Below are positions 19,610 to 30,439 of a DNA stretch of 64,000 nt, piece by piece. The stretch is from Adiantum capillus-veneris. Lineage: Eukaryota > Streptophyta > Polypodiopsida > Polypodiales > Pteridaceae. The stretch's first letter is position 1. The number at the start of each line of letters is the position of its first letter. The notes beneath the pieces are model-generated. The model saw nothing but the letters and a program-made list of their open reading frames with translations. It searched no databases and was not told where the DNA came from. The translations under genes and the position numbers were made by a program. The stretch covers positions 24,498,946 to 24,562,945 of the forward strand of contig CM043969.1 in the NCBI GenBank assembly GCA_014529385.2, written 5' to 3'.

Positions 19610-20369
19610 CCCTATCAAAGCTCCTTCTGCATCAACAACACCTTCGGCTCTGAATGCGCAGTGCCCCTTGATTTGTTTGAGGAAAGGGAGAATCTCGTCC
19701 CAGGTGGGAAAAGAGGTACGTCCAGATGTGAGTAAAATCTGAAAGTAGGGATCAAAGCATGGGGGAAGCTTGAATAGTAAGAGGCCAGCCATGCGTGCCG
19801 AGGTGATACCGCCTCCGGCAGAGACAAGGTCGTCCCAGAGTTCCCGCATGCGACGGGTCAACCCATCGAGTGAGTTGAAATCCTTGAACTGGAGGTTGTA
19901 CAACTCTCGTTCAAGTGTGATTTGTCTGGCAAATGAGGTCTCCTCAAACTAGTCAAGAATCCGTCTCCACAATGGATGTGCATGCTCCTCTTTGGAACTT
20001 CCTTCGTGATGCGATCCGAGAGGTTCATCATAAGAAAGGTGAAGACTCGATGTCCCGATCCACCCACTCGTCGATCTGGGCTTGAGTGGTGGTGGGAAGG
20101 GAAGGTCGAGTAGCCGAATGGGTGAAATCATTCAACCATTCCCAGAGTCGATGGTAGGCAATGATTGTGCGGACTCGTGTCCTCCACACAGAATAGTTGT
20201 GCAAATCCAACTTCTTCTCCTAAGCATACTGGTTGAGGGCATAATTGTTGGATGTTGCGTTGGCAGATGCCGACGTAGTCGCAGAAGTGGAAGTGGCCGT
20301 AGTTGCCGAAGACGTGGTGGCCCCCTTCTGGGACTGTTGTTGTTGTCCCTTCTGCTTCGGAGTCGACAT
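19610..20369 (-). pseudogene. Copia B gag
   Basis: Gag of a copia element. The likely start MSTPKQKGQQQQSQKG at 20369 opens a Gln/Ser/Thr-rich N-terminus. An in-frame TAG follows near 20222, then LDLHNYSVWRTRVRT, LWEWLNDF and (shifted) LQFKDFNSLDGLTRRMREL, then LLFKLPPCFDPYFQILL, the UBN2-type gag core. The CCHC knuckle, protease and integrase expected next are missing: the sequence passes directly to the pre-RT linker. Confidence 0.75.
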
Positions 20370-20409
20370 GTCGCGTGCTCAAAAGAGTATTCCCAGAGGT
20401 AGATCGATA

Positions 20410-21128
20410 AGATTGCAAGTCGCCGACGAAGGTACCGTCTCCACTGCTGTAGCAGTCCACAATAACTACTCAGACAACCACCGAATGGTGTCCTGACGAG
20501 CAAGGCAGTGATCAACCGCACAAAGGGTAAAAGTTCAGCCTACTGTCCGCCCAAAAAACGTTGCAAAGGGTGCTGAAAACGCTGCTGTAAATAGAGATTT
20601 CAGCGTGCCTGTACGCCACCGATCGGTACGAGAGTGTCGCAGAGTGTCAGAATAGGGGGTTCTCGCACTTCTCAGCTGTGGAGGGGCTGAAAACAGAGAA
20701 AAAACAGCAAGTAATCAATGCCAAAATAGTGCCGATTGGGTGTAGATACCTGACCAAGGTGTAGATCCGCAAGTTCCTGGCAATAGAGAACTCTCCAGGC
20801 AAGTGAAACCGCTTCCTTGTGTGCACAAGCTTTGCGTAAAAGGGCAAACGCAGCAAGTTGTCAAAAAACGCAGGACCACCAAAAACGCTAGCAGCTTGCA
20901 AAAAACGCGAGGCTGAGCTTTTGTGATTTGGCTGCAGAGAGGAAGCGTTGGGGATGAGGGTTGCAGATCAAGGCTTGGGAAGCAAAAACGCTGGTAGTTG
21001 TTGCTGCAAAAACGCTAGGGCTTCAGAAAACGCTAGGCTGATTTTTGTAGATTTCTCGCGATGGAAGGTGCCAGAGATGCAAGCGCTAGCTTCAGGAGGG
21101 GAGATTGATGTAGATTTCCTATGCTTGG
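20410..21128 (-). other. Copia B leader between PBS and gag
   Basis: Untranslated leader of about 0.7 kb containing repeated AAAACGCT / GCTGAAAA motifs in the minus-strand sense. A diverged copy occurs at 2330-2690. Confidence 0.6.
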
Positions 21129-21140
21129 CGACTGATACCA
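21129..21140 (-). other. Primer-binding site of copia B
   Basis: On the minus strand TGGTATCAGT follows the LTR end directly, matching the initiator-Met tRNA 3' end for nine bases. It fixes 21141 as the inner end of the 5' LTR. Confidence 0.8.
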
Positions 21141-21190
21141 TGTGAGAGTGAGCAACGGAAAGGGTGTGAGCCACGTGCGTCGAAAACACT

Positions 21191-21273
<83 letters not shown>

Positions 21274-21555
21274 ACAAGTGCTCTGCAAATGATGCTCTCA
21301 ATACTGAATGACTACAAGACCGTAGGCATTCTATTTATAGAATCTTAGGCTGAGGTAGGGCAAAATGTGTAACTGGTGCAAAAAACATAAAAGCCCAAAA
21401 ATGGCTAATAATGTGTGCACCCAACCACGCTCAGAAAATGACCGGCCGTACACGTGCTAAAAGTGTCCGCCTCTACATGATGTGCAATGGGTGGCCAACC
21501 CGGGACAATCATTAGCCGTACAAAATGGCAAAGCAACGGTGGTGTAACTCTAACA
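21141..21555 (-). repeat. 5' LTR of copia B
   Basis: Partner of 11451-11888 with the same TG...CA ends. It contains a 78-bp (GA)n tract (21194-21271) and a TATTTATAGAATC TATA-like box near 21331 (plus reading). Confidence 0.85.
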
Positions 21556-21568
21556 ATGACATTGATGA

Positions 21569-21995
21569 TGTCACAAGTATGCCCTGTAGGGACGCATACA
21601 TATGGGGGTTGCCCACGAGCCTCCTCCCCTTTTATAATCTGCACCTCCTACAGAACCTTTCCCTAGCCACTAATGCATGCCTAGCCATCCCAAATAATAC
21701 CCATACATAGGTCTATGGCCCATGGGTGTTTCTACACATGTTTAATTGCTTATGAAGCCAAGAGATGGGTCAAGACATCCCCTAAAAGGAAGCATGCGGG
21801 TTCTTCAATTGAATTTCTCTTTTTGGGCTAATCATTGAGCTCTCTCATACCTCATCCATGATGTAAGCCACAACTCTAGCTTAAGCCCATATAGCAGACA
21901 ACCATGTAGTCATTTTCAATATCTCTAATAATCAAGCTCTACTATGCTGCTTCTCTCCATGAATGGTCCTTGTGTGTATCCACCATAGCTTTACA
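21569..21995 (+). repeat. Possible LTR with degenerate PBS
   Basis: A TGTCACAAG...CTTTACA segment containing TTTTATAATC at about 21629 and followed 3 nt later by GGTATCAAAGC (21999-22009), one mismatch from the Met-tRNA site. It does not match the 3' LTR of gypsy B, so it may belong to a different, truncated element. Confidence 0.35.
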
Positions 21996-22010
21996 AGCGG
22001 TATCAAAGCT

Positions 22011-23011
22011 AATAGTGTAATTTGCACTTCCTAATTATCATTCTAGCCTACTCTCTATATCTCTATGGCTAGACCTAGTATGCATATATACTTTGGTTGC
22101 CATTTCAATTTGCACTCTCTTGCATAGTAATCAGCCTCCTAATCACTATGGTTACTATTCAAGTTTGAGCATGCTCTTGGCAATACCAATGGGCCACTAC
22201 CCTTCTTGATTTGTGGCACTTTGATTAGTGAAATTCAATAATTGTGTGTGCGCGCATTTTTTCTTCATTTATCGAGCTCGTTTTCAGTCTGCTTTATTGC
22301 ATCATAACTCTCATTAAAGTCATTCTTACTTTGCAATCTATTTGTGGAGGCATGCCTTGACGGGAGCTTTCCATTGAACCCAAGCATGATAATTGTGGTT
22401 GTGATTAAGCCACGCTCTCGCTAGTCAGAAGTGCATGACATTTTGCTTTGAAAACCTCTGGAATCCCTACAGTTGAAGAAGTTTTGTGTGTGCGCGCTCG
22501 CGTCTTTTTTGCAATCATTTACTGCGCATTGTCCTATTTGTTTTTACACCTCTATATTTCTCTTTTGTGAGACACACTTGGTGGGAACACTCGTTTTTCT
22601 TAGGAGGTCAAAGCCTTATTAGAAGGTGCCCATGCAATTGGCCACAAGTGGGTGCTCACACAAGGACCCAATCCTGGCTGCCCGGCTGCCCTTGCCTGCC
22701 CGGCTATCTGCCCGACTGCCTGCACATGCCCGAATTGCCCGGTCATTTGCCTGCCATTTGACTAACCTGCCTATGCATGCCTGAATTTCTTGCAGGCTGC
22801 TCGCTGCTCGGAGCTCCCCTAATACCTTGTCTCGCGGCCCTGCCTGCCCCAATAGGCTTCGAGCTCACTCATTAAGGGGGCTTATCCCACAGTCATCATA
22901 TCCTCGGTTCACCAAATCTTCAAGTATAAGGGGGCTTTCCATAGTAGGTTTATTCAAGAGTAGTGTCCTGCGGCACACATTAAAGCACTTGGGAGAATTT
23001 CTCACGACAAG
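22011..23011. other. Unassigned DNA before gypsy B pol
   Basis: No coding frame recognised. It contains a degenerate CTGCC(C)GG-rich stretch at 22676-22800. It ends where homology to RT begins; the first half of the RT gene is absent. Confidence 0.4.
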
Positions 23012-23031
23012 TAGGCTTCAAGTCATGAAGG

Positions 23032-25353
23032 GTGATGGACAGAATTTTCCGTCCACACCAGCAGTTTGTTGGTACATTCTTTGACGACATGATAGTCTAC
23101 TCAAAGAATGAAGAGGAGCATAGGCATCACTTGGCCATTGTGTTCAAAGAGCTATGCAGCCATAGGTTGCTCATCAATGCAAAGAAAAGCGAATTTTTTC
23201 TGGAAGAGATTCACTTTTTGGGACACATTGTCTCAAAGGATGGTGTCAGAATGGATCTTGCTAAAGTTGAAGCGATCAAGTCATGGCCAGATTTGAAGAC
23301 GGTGCACAATGTCCGAAGTTTCTTGGGACTATGCTCCTATTACAGAAGGTTTATTAGAAATTTCGCTGAGATTGCTTCACCTTTACATGCTCTTCAAAAG
23401 AAGGCAGTCACCTTCAGATGGACACAAAAAGAGATTTCAGCTTTTAATCTCTTAAAGAAAAAGATGACTTCAGATTCAGTCATTGTGTTGCCAAATCTTA
23501 GGAAGTCATTTGTGGTCCAGTGTGACGCCTGCGGTAGTAGCATTGGTGCAGTGCTATTGCAAGATGGCAGGGTACTAGCCTATGAGAGTAGAATCTTGCA
23601 AGGGCCAGAAAAGACTATGCAAGTCTATGAAAAAGAATTGCAGGCCGTGATTCATGCGCTCTTAAGTTGGAAACACTACCTGCTAGGTACAAATTTCGTT
23701 GTCCAAACGGATCATCAGACCTTGCGATACTTCTTGACACAGGCAAAGTTATCTGAGAAGCATATGCGATGGGCAAATATCTTGTCCATGTTCCATTTTC
23801 AGATTGTGCATGTGGAAGGCAAGAAGAACATTGTGGCTGATGCCTTGTCAAGGAAGCCACAAATTTCAGCTGTGTCAATTCCTTATCATCATGAGCTTGA
23901 TGATATGAGGGAACAGTATGCAAATGATGAAGATTTTGCAAGGGTCTTCGAGCAGCTAATGGATGGACAACGTCATGAACACTATCTTCTCAAAGATGGC
24001 TTTATGATGATGCATGGCAGATTGTGTGTCACAAAGCCATTGCGACGCAAAGTTATGGAAGAGAGTCATGTCCCACCGTATGCAGGGCATCGTGGTATCG
24101 ATGCTACAATTAAAGCGGTTGAGACATTCTTCTACTCGCCTACATTGAGAAGAGATGTGGATGCCTTTGTGCGGGAATGCCTAATATGCCAGAAGGTCAA
24201 GTTTGATAGGCAAAAGGCACCAGGGTTATTGGAACCACTGTCTATTCCAGATAAACCATGGGAAAGTATTGCTATGGATTTTATCTTTGATCTTCCGAGA
24301 ACGCAGACAGGAAATGATGGTATTTGGACCATCATGTGCAGATTCAGCAAGCAGGCTCATTTTATTCCTGTCAGGAAGAAGATAAAGCCAGATCAGATGG
24401 CACGCTTGTTGATGAGCAATATTTTCAAGTATCATGGCATGCCACAGTCGATTGTTAGCGACCGTGATCCACGCATGACAAGTTTGTTTTGGAGAGGCTT
24501 GTTTGAGAATATGGGCACAACGCTCAAATTCTCTTCGTCATTTCATCCTCAAATAGATGGGCAGTCAGAAGAGGCAAATTCTACTCTCCTAGATCTACTG
24601 AAATGCTATGTATCAGAGCATAAAGGAAAGTGGGAGCAATATTTGCCATTGGTGGAGTATGCATACAATAATACAGTGCATTCATCAACTGGCAAGGCAC
24701 CTTTTGAGATAGTTGAAGGTGGCAAGAAAGTTCCTCCCATACTGCATACAAAGGACAAGATATTTGAAGTAGATAAGTATGTTCAGGACATGGATGAAAT
24801 GTACAAGAAGGTCAAAGTGGCCTTAGAAAAGACTCAGGCAAAGCAAAAGAAAGCAGCTGATCGTCACCGTCGTGAAGTGGTATTTTCACTTGGTGATTGG
24901 GTGCTTCTGCGCTTTGAAAAGGCAAGGCTAAAGAAGATGAAGGGCAAGGAAAGACTGTTTCCAAAGCTTAGCACGCGCTACTATGGGCCTTTTCAAGTAT
25001 GCGACATAATCAGTGATGTTGTATATAGGCTGAAATTGCCTGAGAGTTGGAAGATTCACAATGCGTTTCATATGAGTCTTCTCATACCCTATGTGGGTGA
25101 TGTGCCAGAAGATATGCCAGCTGAAGATCAGCCGGAAGTGGAGGAACTTGACGAGATCTTGGTCCCGGAACAGATCTTGGCACATAAAGAAAGAAAAGTG
25201 AAAGGCAAGGTTGCTAGGCGTTACTTGGTGAAGTTCAGAAACTATCCACCAATGGATGCTAAGTGGATGGAAGAAGGTGAACTTGCAGAGTCACCAACTG
25301 TGTTATCACTTTACCTTGAAGCCTTCGATTTGCAACCTACCTTGACCCCTTGA
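23032..25353 (+). CDS. Chromovirus pol: RT (partial), RNase H, integrase, chromodomain
   Basis: Uninterrupted 773-codon frame of a Ty3/gypsy chromovirus. Residues 1-110: RT from the MMDRIFR block with active site FFDD (16-19), thumb FLGHIV and RSFLGLCSYYRRFI. Residues 155-275: RNase H with D164, D227 and D270. Residues 335-390: integrase H2C2 zinc finger (H346, H353, C383, C386). Residues 410-520: DDE core with D416, D477 and E513 (35-residue D-E spacing). GPY/F at 651-654. Residues 707-763: chromodomain (DEILVPEQILAH, YLVKFRNYPPMDAKW), which directs insertion to marked chromatin. The N-terminal half of RT, gag and protease are missing, so it cannot act alone, yet all visible catalytic residues are kept. 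Gypsy C carries the same domains in decayed form. The ATG at 23032 is an internal Met, not a native start. Confidence 0.9.
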   Translation: MMDRIFRPHQQFVGTFFDDMIVYSKNEEEHRHHLAIVFKELCSHRLLINAKKSEFFLEEIHFLGHIVSKDGVRMDLAKVEAIKSWPDLKTVHNVRSFLGLCSYYRRFIRNFAEIASPLHALQKKAVTFRWTQKEISAFNLLKKKMTSDSVIVLPNLRKSFVVQCDACGSSIGAVLLQDGRVLAYESRILQGPEKTMQVYEKELQAVIHALLSWKHYLLGTNFVVQTDHQTLRYFLTQAKLSEKHMRWANILSMFHFQIVHVEGKKNIVADALSRKPQISAVSIPYHHELDDMREQYANDEDFARVFEQLMDGQRHEHYLLKDGFMMMHGRLCVTKPLRRKVMEESHVPPYAGHRGIDATIKAVETFFYSPTLRRDVDAFVRECLICQKVKFDRQKAPGLLEPLSIPDKPWESIAMDFIFDLPRTQTGNDGIWTIMCRFSKQAHFIPVRKKIKPDQMARLLMSNIFKYHGMPQSIVSDRDPRMTSLFWRGLFENMGTTLKFSSSFHPQIDGQSEEANSTLLDLLKCYVSEHKGKWEQYLPLVEYAYNNTVHSSTGKAPFEIVEGGKKVPPILHTKDKIFEVDKYVQDMDEMYKKVKVALEKTQAKQKKAADRHRREVVFSLGDWVLLRFEKARLKKMKGKERLFPKLSTRYYGPFQVCDIISDVVYRLKLPESWKIHNAFHMSLLIPYVGDVPEDMPAEDQPEVEELDEILVPEQILAHKERKVKGKVARRYLVKFRNYPPMDAKWMEEGELAESPTVLSLYLEAFDLQPTLTP

Positions 25354-25899
25354 GTTTCAGAGCTACATGGATTATCAGTGTGACAATGGCTTCTGAAAGA
25401 AATGATGTACATGTTATTTAAAGTGAGCTCAAATGAAGTACATGTTACATGTTAGAGCTGTAAAGATTGTCAGTTTGGCAATTGCTCTTATGGAATGTCC
25501 AAAAGTTTGGTTAGTGCTATAGAAGTGAGTATTTCTTGTCAGTTTGTCCAGGATACAGTAATTGCTTCTATTAAAGAGTACATGTGTAACTGCATTCTTA
25601 AACTGTCGGTTTGGGTATGCTCGAAAGTGTTACTGGATCCAACGTGTACTAAAAGACAATGCCAAAATGCGTAGCTACCATTTTGTCATTGGAAAGTTAT
25701 TGACTCAAAGCAATGGCAGAGTGCGAAGCTACCACTATGTCATTGGGACAGGGTTCACACGCAGGCAATACATGTGTTAACGAGGTGTTGAATACATCAG
25801 GGTTGACAATGAGCATGTATGTGTCGACAGGTGTTGAATACATCAGTGTTGACAGTAAGCATGTACGACATAGATGCAAACGAGGACGTTTGAGATTTC
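25354..25899 (+). other. Gypsy B 3' untranslated region
   Basis: Between the pol stop and the polypurine tract. It holds two near-repeats around 25776-25860 (GTGTTGAATACATCA twice). No frame is supported. Confidence 0.5.
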
Positions 25900-25911
25900 A
25901 AGAGGGGGGTA
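25900..25911 (+). other. Polypurine tract of gypsy B
   Basis: AAGAGGGGGGTA directly before TGTCACC. The same tract precedes the 3' LTR of gypsy C at about 45459-45470, showing the two elements are related. Confidence 0.8.
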
Positions 25912-27376
25912 TGTCACCAGCATGTGACTACTATCTATCCTTTTGTTGATTTCTTTCTTATTATTTATTTATTTTCACTTTTTGGAAACACCCCTCTAGA
26001 AATCTAACTGCCCTGCATTGCATAGCTAGTGTGGAATTGTTCAGAGGGAGTCCATGCCTGAGGGCAAGAGAGCAATAAGGTTGGACAAGGACTATGGTTA
26101 GCCAAAGTGGGGTCATTGACTAGCCAAAATAAAATCCTTTGCTACATAGGCTACATTTCAGTTCTTGGTGTGGCTGTAGTGTACAAAGAGGGTCAGATGA
26201 CCTAGAAAGATACAATGGCAGCATCTCCTAAAATTTAGGGAACTGCTATTTTTGGACCTGAAAATGTGTTCGCGTCATTAGCTCTGGAATGACAAGAGAA
26301 ACATTTTATTGCTCTGCTGCAAAGTCAACTGAAGCACCAATTGAGATATTTTTAGCCGGGAATGCCCAAAGTCGAAAAGTGTGCCATGTGGCACTCCGTG
26401 AGCATTCTGCTACTCCTGGCCAGAGAGGGGGCGCCTAAAATGAGAGAGGAGACTCATTTGTAGCTTTGTCACAGGTTAAGAGCTATGGAGTGCTTCCTTT
26501 CCCTCTTATGTAGAGTGCGGTGCTAGGAGTGATGCCCTGCACGCTACGCACTGCTCTCTCTCTCCCCTATGAGCAGTATGTTATGCCCCTCTAGTGGGCT
26601 TTTCATTTGACCAATGTGCAGTTATGTGGGTTCATGCGCGATTGCCGAGGCAAGAGCCTCTTGCACAGGTACTGGATTAGCTAGCGGCTAATCCCCCGCA
26701 GGTACAGGTGAATTCAGAGAGGTTTCACGTGCGAAATCCCGTCCGATTCAAAGGGCAAGTAGCCCTATAGGTGCAGGAGCTCGAGGACTTGCTACGGATG
26801 CGACCGGCACGCGAAACTGAGCCCGAAACAATGAATTACAGCCTGCTGTGTATTTTTGCAGGTTTAGGGTTTCGGCCCTAAACGGACCCTAATACCCCAG
26901 GTTCGGGGACGCGAGGGGACCGCTGTACAGGTGATATGGCGCATTTTCGGGGCAGAAAACAGAGAATTCAGCGTGCTGCAGATTCTCGCCAGGTTTTGCA
27001 AAGTGTTCGTATGCGTCGGGAAAGTCATCTAATGCGTGGGGATACTGATTGTGAAGGGTCCTAGTACAGTTATGCTACCGAAATCGGGCCAGAACAGATG
27101 AAATTCAGCCCAGATTGTGCGGGGCAGCTTGTAGGGAACCACAACTTTTATTCCCTCTTTTAAAGAATAAAGAAATACCGAAAGGGGCACCTATTTAGTG
27201 GCCAATCTGGTGTCGGTCTTCCCATACAAGTGCAATCTAGCAACCTGTATCCCTTTCCCCTTTGTGGTGTCTTGAAAGAAGTACAGGTAAAGTGGGCGAC
27301 AAATTAAATGGGTGAAAGCAAATAAAGTTTAAGGCTAAGGTCTACCGCCCTTTTTGGATTAAACAGGCCGGTTACA
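25912..27376 (+). repeat. 3' LTR of gypsy B (probable)
   Basis: Begins TGTCACCAGCATG after the polypurine tract and ends at GGTTACA, like the GTTACA ends of the gypsy C LTRs. It contains AATAAAGAAATACCG followed by AAAGGGGCACC (27166-27191), a block shared with the gypsy C LTRs, and a telobox-like TTTAGGGTTT near 26865. The right end is inferred from family resemblance, as the 5' LTR is missing. Confidence 0.55.
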
Positions 27377-27516
27377 GTTGGCAGTGTCAATAGCAGTCGT
27401 AGTCGCAGTCGCAGTTGTGTGTGTCCTCGGGTCTATCCATTGGCATGTCAGTTCTATGCCGGACCACCCTTGGTCACTTGTATCAGCAAATTGTTATCAG
27501 CATGGAGAGCCTTTCC

Positions 27517-27520
<4 letters not shown>

Positions 27521-27554
<34 letters not shown>
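27521..27554. repeat. (CT)n microsatellite
   Basis: CT repeat in a leader-like region before a retroelement PBS; a second short CT run lies at 27581-27598. Confidence 0.9.
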
Positions 27555-27557
<3 letters not shown>

Positions 27558-27587
27558 CTACCTATGTGATGTCTCTTCTCTACCTCT

Positions 27588-27692
27588 CTCTCTCTCTCAT
27601 TCCCCCTCTAAGGGAAAGTAAAAGGAACCATCATTCAAGCTAAAAGCAATCACTAATGTAAGGAAAAGAAGTAAAAGATTTGTGGAAGTGTA
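27588..27692 (+). repeat. Left arm of a 2-kb-spaced inverted repeat
   Basis: About 105 bp (CTCTCTCATTCCCCCTCT to TTTGTGGAAGTG) that recurs in reverse complement at 29743-29848 with a few differences. It is part of an LTR R/U5, so it marks two related LTR pieces facing each other. Confidence 0.8.
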
Positions 27693-27733
27693 AAATATAC
27701 ATCGTCCCCATATTCAATTCCGCTGCACCTGAC

Positions 27734-27745
27734 ATTGGTGTCAGA
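27734..27745 (+). other. Primer-binding site (variant)
   Basis: TGGTGTCAGAGC, one base different from the Met-tRNA site, at the expected distance from an LTR end. Confidence 0.65.
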
Positions 27746-28071
27746 GCTTTGTGATTTTGCATTAATGTGCTAATAATTGATTTTTTTTTCTCTTGAGTGT
27801 TTTGAGTGTATGTTGTAGCATTTTTCCCAAGGACACTTCTCTTACTTATGGAATTGTACTACATGCCATTGCCATAGTTACCATGAACGGGAAATCGGAA
27901 CGGGAACGCGGAACAAAATGCCATTCCCTGTTACGGGTACTCACGTTTGAAACACGGAACTGGGATTTGGAACGGGAACTTGAGTGTAGGAAATGCAAAC
28001 AGTGTATATAGGTGTGAGGGTAGTTGACTTGGTGTGCACGCTCGACCACCTCGGCATAAAGAAATCCTAGC

Positions 28072-28563
28072 ATGAATATTTGCAGTCATAACTTCTTCGA
28101 CATGATAGATTGCATCATTGAAGACGTGCATTGGAAACATGAAGATGTTGATTGCGAGTATCAGGATTTGTTAGCGGCTTATGACGCCAAAGAAAGGTGT
28201 CATTCAGGTCAACGTATTAGCTTTGGAGTCTTGGCATTATTTGAACAACCATCTCTCCCATCTACTAGGAGAATTCCATCATTCCAGAAGAGACACTGTA
28301 TCGTTATTGATCTGTACATATCTTTGGCAGCACATCGGGTCCACACCATCTACATCTTCTTAGCAATCGATAGTCATCAATCCAGAGCCAAAGGGTTCCA
28401 ATCTGAGGTAACCACCGCGAGAGTTTGTAGGCATTGTAAGCCTACATTTGCAGCCACATCTATTGCAGAGACGAGGATTCATCTAGAGCTTTCATCATAT
28501 AGCAATCTAGTCCAAGCCCAAAGAGAAGCCTCTATCTTTGAGGAGTTACTTAAAGTTTCATGA
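28072..28563 (+). CDS. Unidentified ORF, 163 codons
   Basis: Open frame starting MNICSHNFFDMIDCIIED. It has no signal peptide, no transmembrane segment and no motif I recognise. It lies about 330 bp after a retroelement PBS, where a gag gene would be expected, but it lacks gag core residues and a zinc knuckle. It could be a degenerate gag or chance; composition is balanced, not low-complexity. Confidence 0.25.
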   Translation: MNICSHNFFDMIDCIIEDVHWKHEDVDCEYQDLLAAYDAKERCHSGQRISFGVLALFEQPSLPSTRRIPSFQKRHCIVIDLYISLAAHRVHTIYIFLAIDSHQSRAKGFQSEVTTARVCRHCKPTFAATSIAETRIHLELSSYSNLVQAQREASIFEELLKVS

Positions 28564-29400
28564 GAGTCACACAAAGGATGTGCCATGGTTCGGGTGCATT
28601 CCAAAAGAAATATCCTTCTTTATCTCCCATTCGGCATTGCTCTCGCCAATCTTCCCACATAGGGGCAATATAAGTTGGTCGGTAACCTTCCTAGGCATCG
28701 GTGCTTGCATATCCAGCCATTTGCTGTACAAGCATCCATCCGGTTTGCAGTTTGGTTTACACCAATTGAGTTGGGGCAGCAAAGGTTGGCCGATGCAAAG
28801 GCATCGTTGATCCAAGCGGAAGTCCATTGTTTGTGAGTAGATACATCATCACCATCCCTGTCTTTTGGACATTTCTACATCACCCAAGGGAGCCTCTCTC
28901 ACAAGTCGCCGTGGAGAACTTCATCTAGAAGGACATTCATTTGAGACCATCTTATGGCATGCATGGAATTCCGTATTAGTACCTCACCGTAAGGAGGAGG
29001 AGATGCCATGTGCACATGGCTCTCTGTGCCACGTGGACATGCTTCATCGACTTCCAGAGCCAATTTTCCACCTATCCCTAGATATGAGTGGCTAAATTCC
29101 TAGGAGGATTAGTATTGGCATTTATGTGAGCCTATTCACAGGATCTGTATGTCTAGACGAGTCCATTAGATTAGGTTTTCTGGTTTCGGAACCCTCTTGC
29201 ATAAATGGTTTGTACACGTGTTTTGATAGATGGTTTTACACCATGGTGGGCATTTGACATGACATGCATGTAGTTTTAGGTTAGAGGAATCCAACGAGCC
29301 ATTCCTTGTTTCAACTTGGGTGGGCAGATGTGCGATAGTTTCACCCAAAAACTAACCCTTGGTTAGACTTATTATTAGAGCATTTTAATTATTTATTTTT
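28564..29400. other. Unassigned DNA, possible old coding remnant
   Basis: On the minus strand near 28600-28700 a frame reads APMWEDWREQCRMGDKEGYFFW, which looks protein-like but belongs to no family I recognise. No continuous frame. The rest shows nothing. Confidence 0.25.
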
Positions 29401-29439
29401 AAGGAATTTGACAGAGGTTTTGTCCTACCTAGCCCGTAA

Positions 29440-29745
29440 GTGATTGATAACCTGCAATTTGGCCTATAAAGGGAGCAAGGCACCCATCGATTGGCACCAG
29501 ATTGTACTATCGCTAGCAGTAGAGCTCCTCTAGCGTTTTCTGTAGTTCCAGATCAGCCCGATCGTTTTTGCAGCAATCAGCTAGCGATTGCAAATTTCAG
29601 CCCTAGCTAGCCTTCCCCTTGCAGATTAGCAAGCGTTTTCAGTTTTCAGCCCTTCCCTCGCTGGAGGTGTGTGAGATCTACGAGAACTAGCCTCTCAGAT
29701 ACGGTGTCAGGTGCAACTGAATTGAAACGGTGAAGATCTAGGTTT
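29440..29745 (+). repeat. LTR fragment with AGCGTTTTCAG motif array
   Basis: A TATAAAG box at 29464, then repeats of AGCGTTTTC and TTTCAGCCC-like motifs, as in the gypsy A LTR. It then runs into the reverse-complement arm at 29743-29848, so two LTR pieces are joined in opposite orientation. Confidence 0.5.
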
Positions 29746-29848
29746 TACACTTCCACAAATCTTTTACTTCTTTTCCTTGCGTTAGTGATTGCTTTAGCTT
29801 GATTGATGGTTCCTTTTACTTTCCTTGAAGAGGGGGAATGAGAGAGAG
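29743..29848 (-). repeat. Right arm of the inverted repeat
   Basis: Reverse complement of 27588-27692. Confidence 0.8.
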
Positions 29849-30059
29849 TTCTAGAGATGTGTATAGGAAGAGATTTTTCATCATTGTAGATCACGTCGAT
29901 AAATTTTGCATTCTCATTCTTTGGCAAGACAGTCACAGCAAAAGCATCAATACGATTGTCCATTAAGCATTGGTATTCCCTTTGTGGTTTGCAAGAGTTG
30001 ATAGTTTTAGGGTGTTGATAGACACTTCTCAAGCATAAGTCAATACCCTCAGTACAAGC

Positions 30060-30365
30060 ACCAAGTACCCACAATACCTCAGTATCTCTGGCGTTTTTGC
30101 ACCAGATCAGGCTATCAACACCAACACTTTTAGTTTTCAGCCATAACCTTGCTGTACCGTTGTAGATCCAACCATCAGTACCAGCATTTTCAGTTTTCAG
30201 CCCAAGACAGCAGATTAGCCAGCATTTTCAGGTTCAGCCCTCAAATCAGCCAGCGGTTTTCAGTTTTCAGCCCATCGCCGGCATCGGCGACAGTAAATCA
30301 GCCCATAGCCTCATCGCAGTCGGAGATCCCATTCAACATCCCTAGCGTTTTCAGTTTTTAGCCTT
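30060..30365 (+). repeat. LTR fragment: degenerate AGCRTTTTCAGTTTTCAGCCC array
   Basis: At least six copies of a roughly 20-bp CAGCATTTTCAG/TTTTCAGCCC motif with variable spacers. The same motif fills parts of 2950-3360 and 46830-47130. It is interpreted as the U3/R part of a related LTR. Confidence 0.55.
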
Positions 30366-30439
30366 TATTAGAACTTGCCTAGGTAGTTAAAAGCATGTGA
30401 AGCACCTCTTATTGATAATAAGTAATGTATTCATAACTG

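Larger units (their letters stand above)
27500..27732 (+). repeat. R/U5 end of another gypsy-type LTR
   Basis: Ends CCGCTGCACCTGACA, close to the gypsy A LTR end (CCGCTGCACCTTACA), and is followed by a PBS. It is a partial LTR of a gypsy A-like family. Confidence 0.55.

Noticed and set aside
22676-22800. CTGCC(C)GG-rich stretch as a protein-coding repeat
   Set aside because: Degenerate low-complexity DNA; no consistent period or frame.
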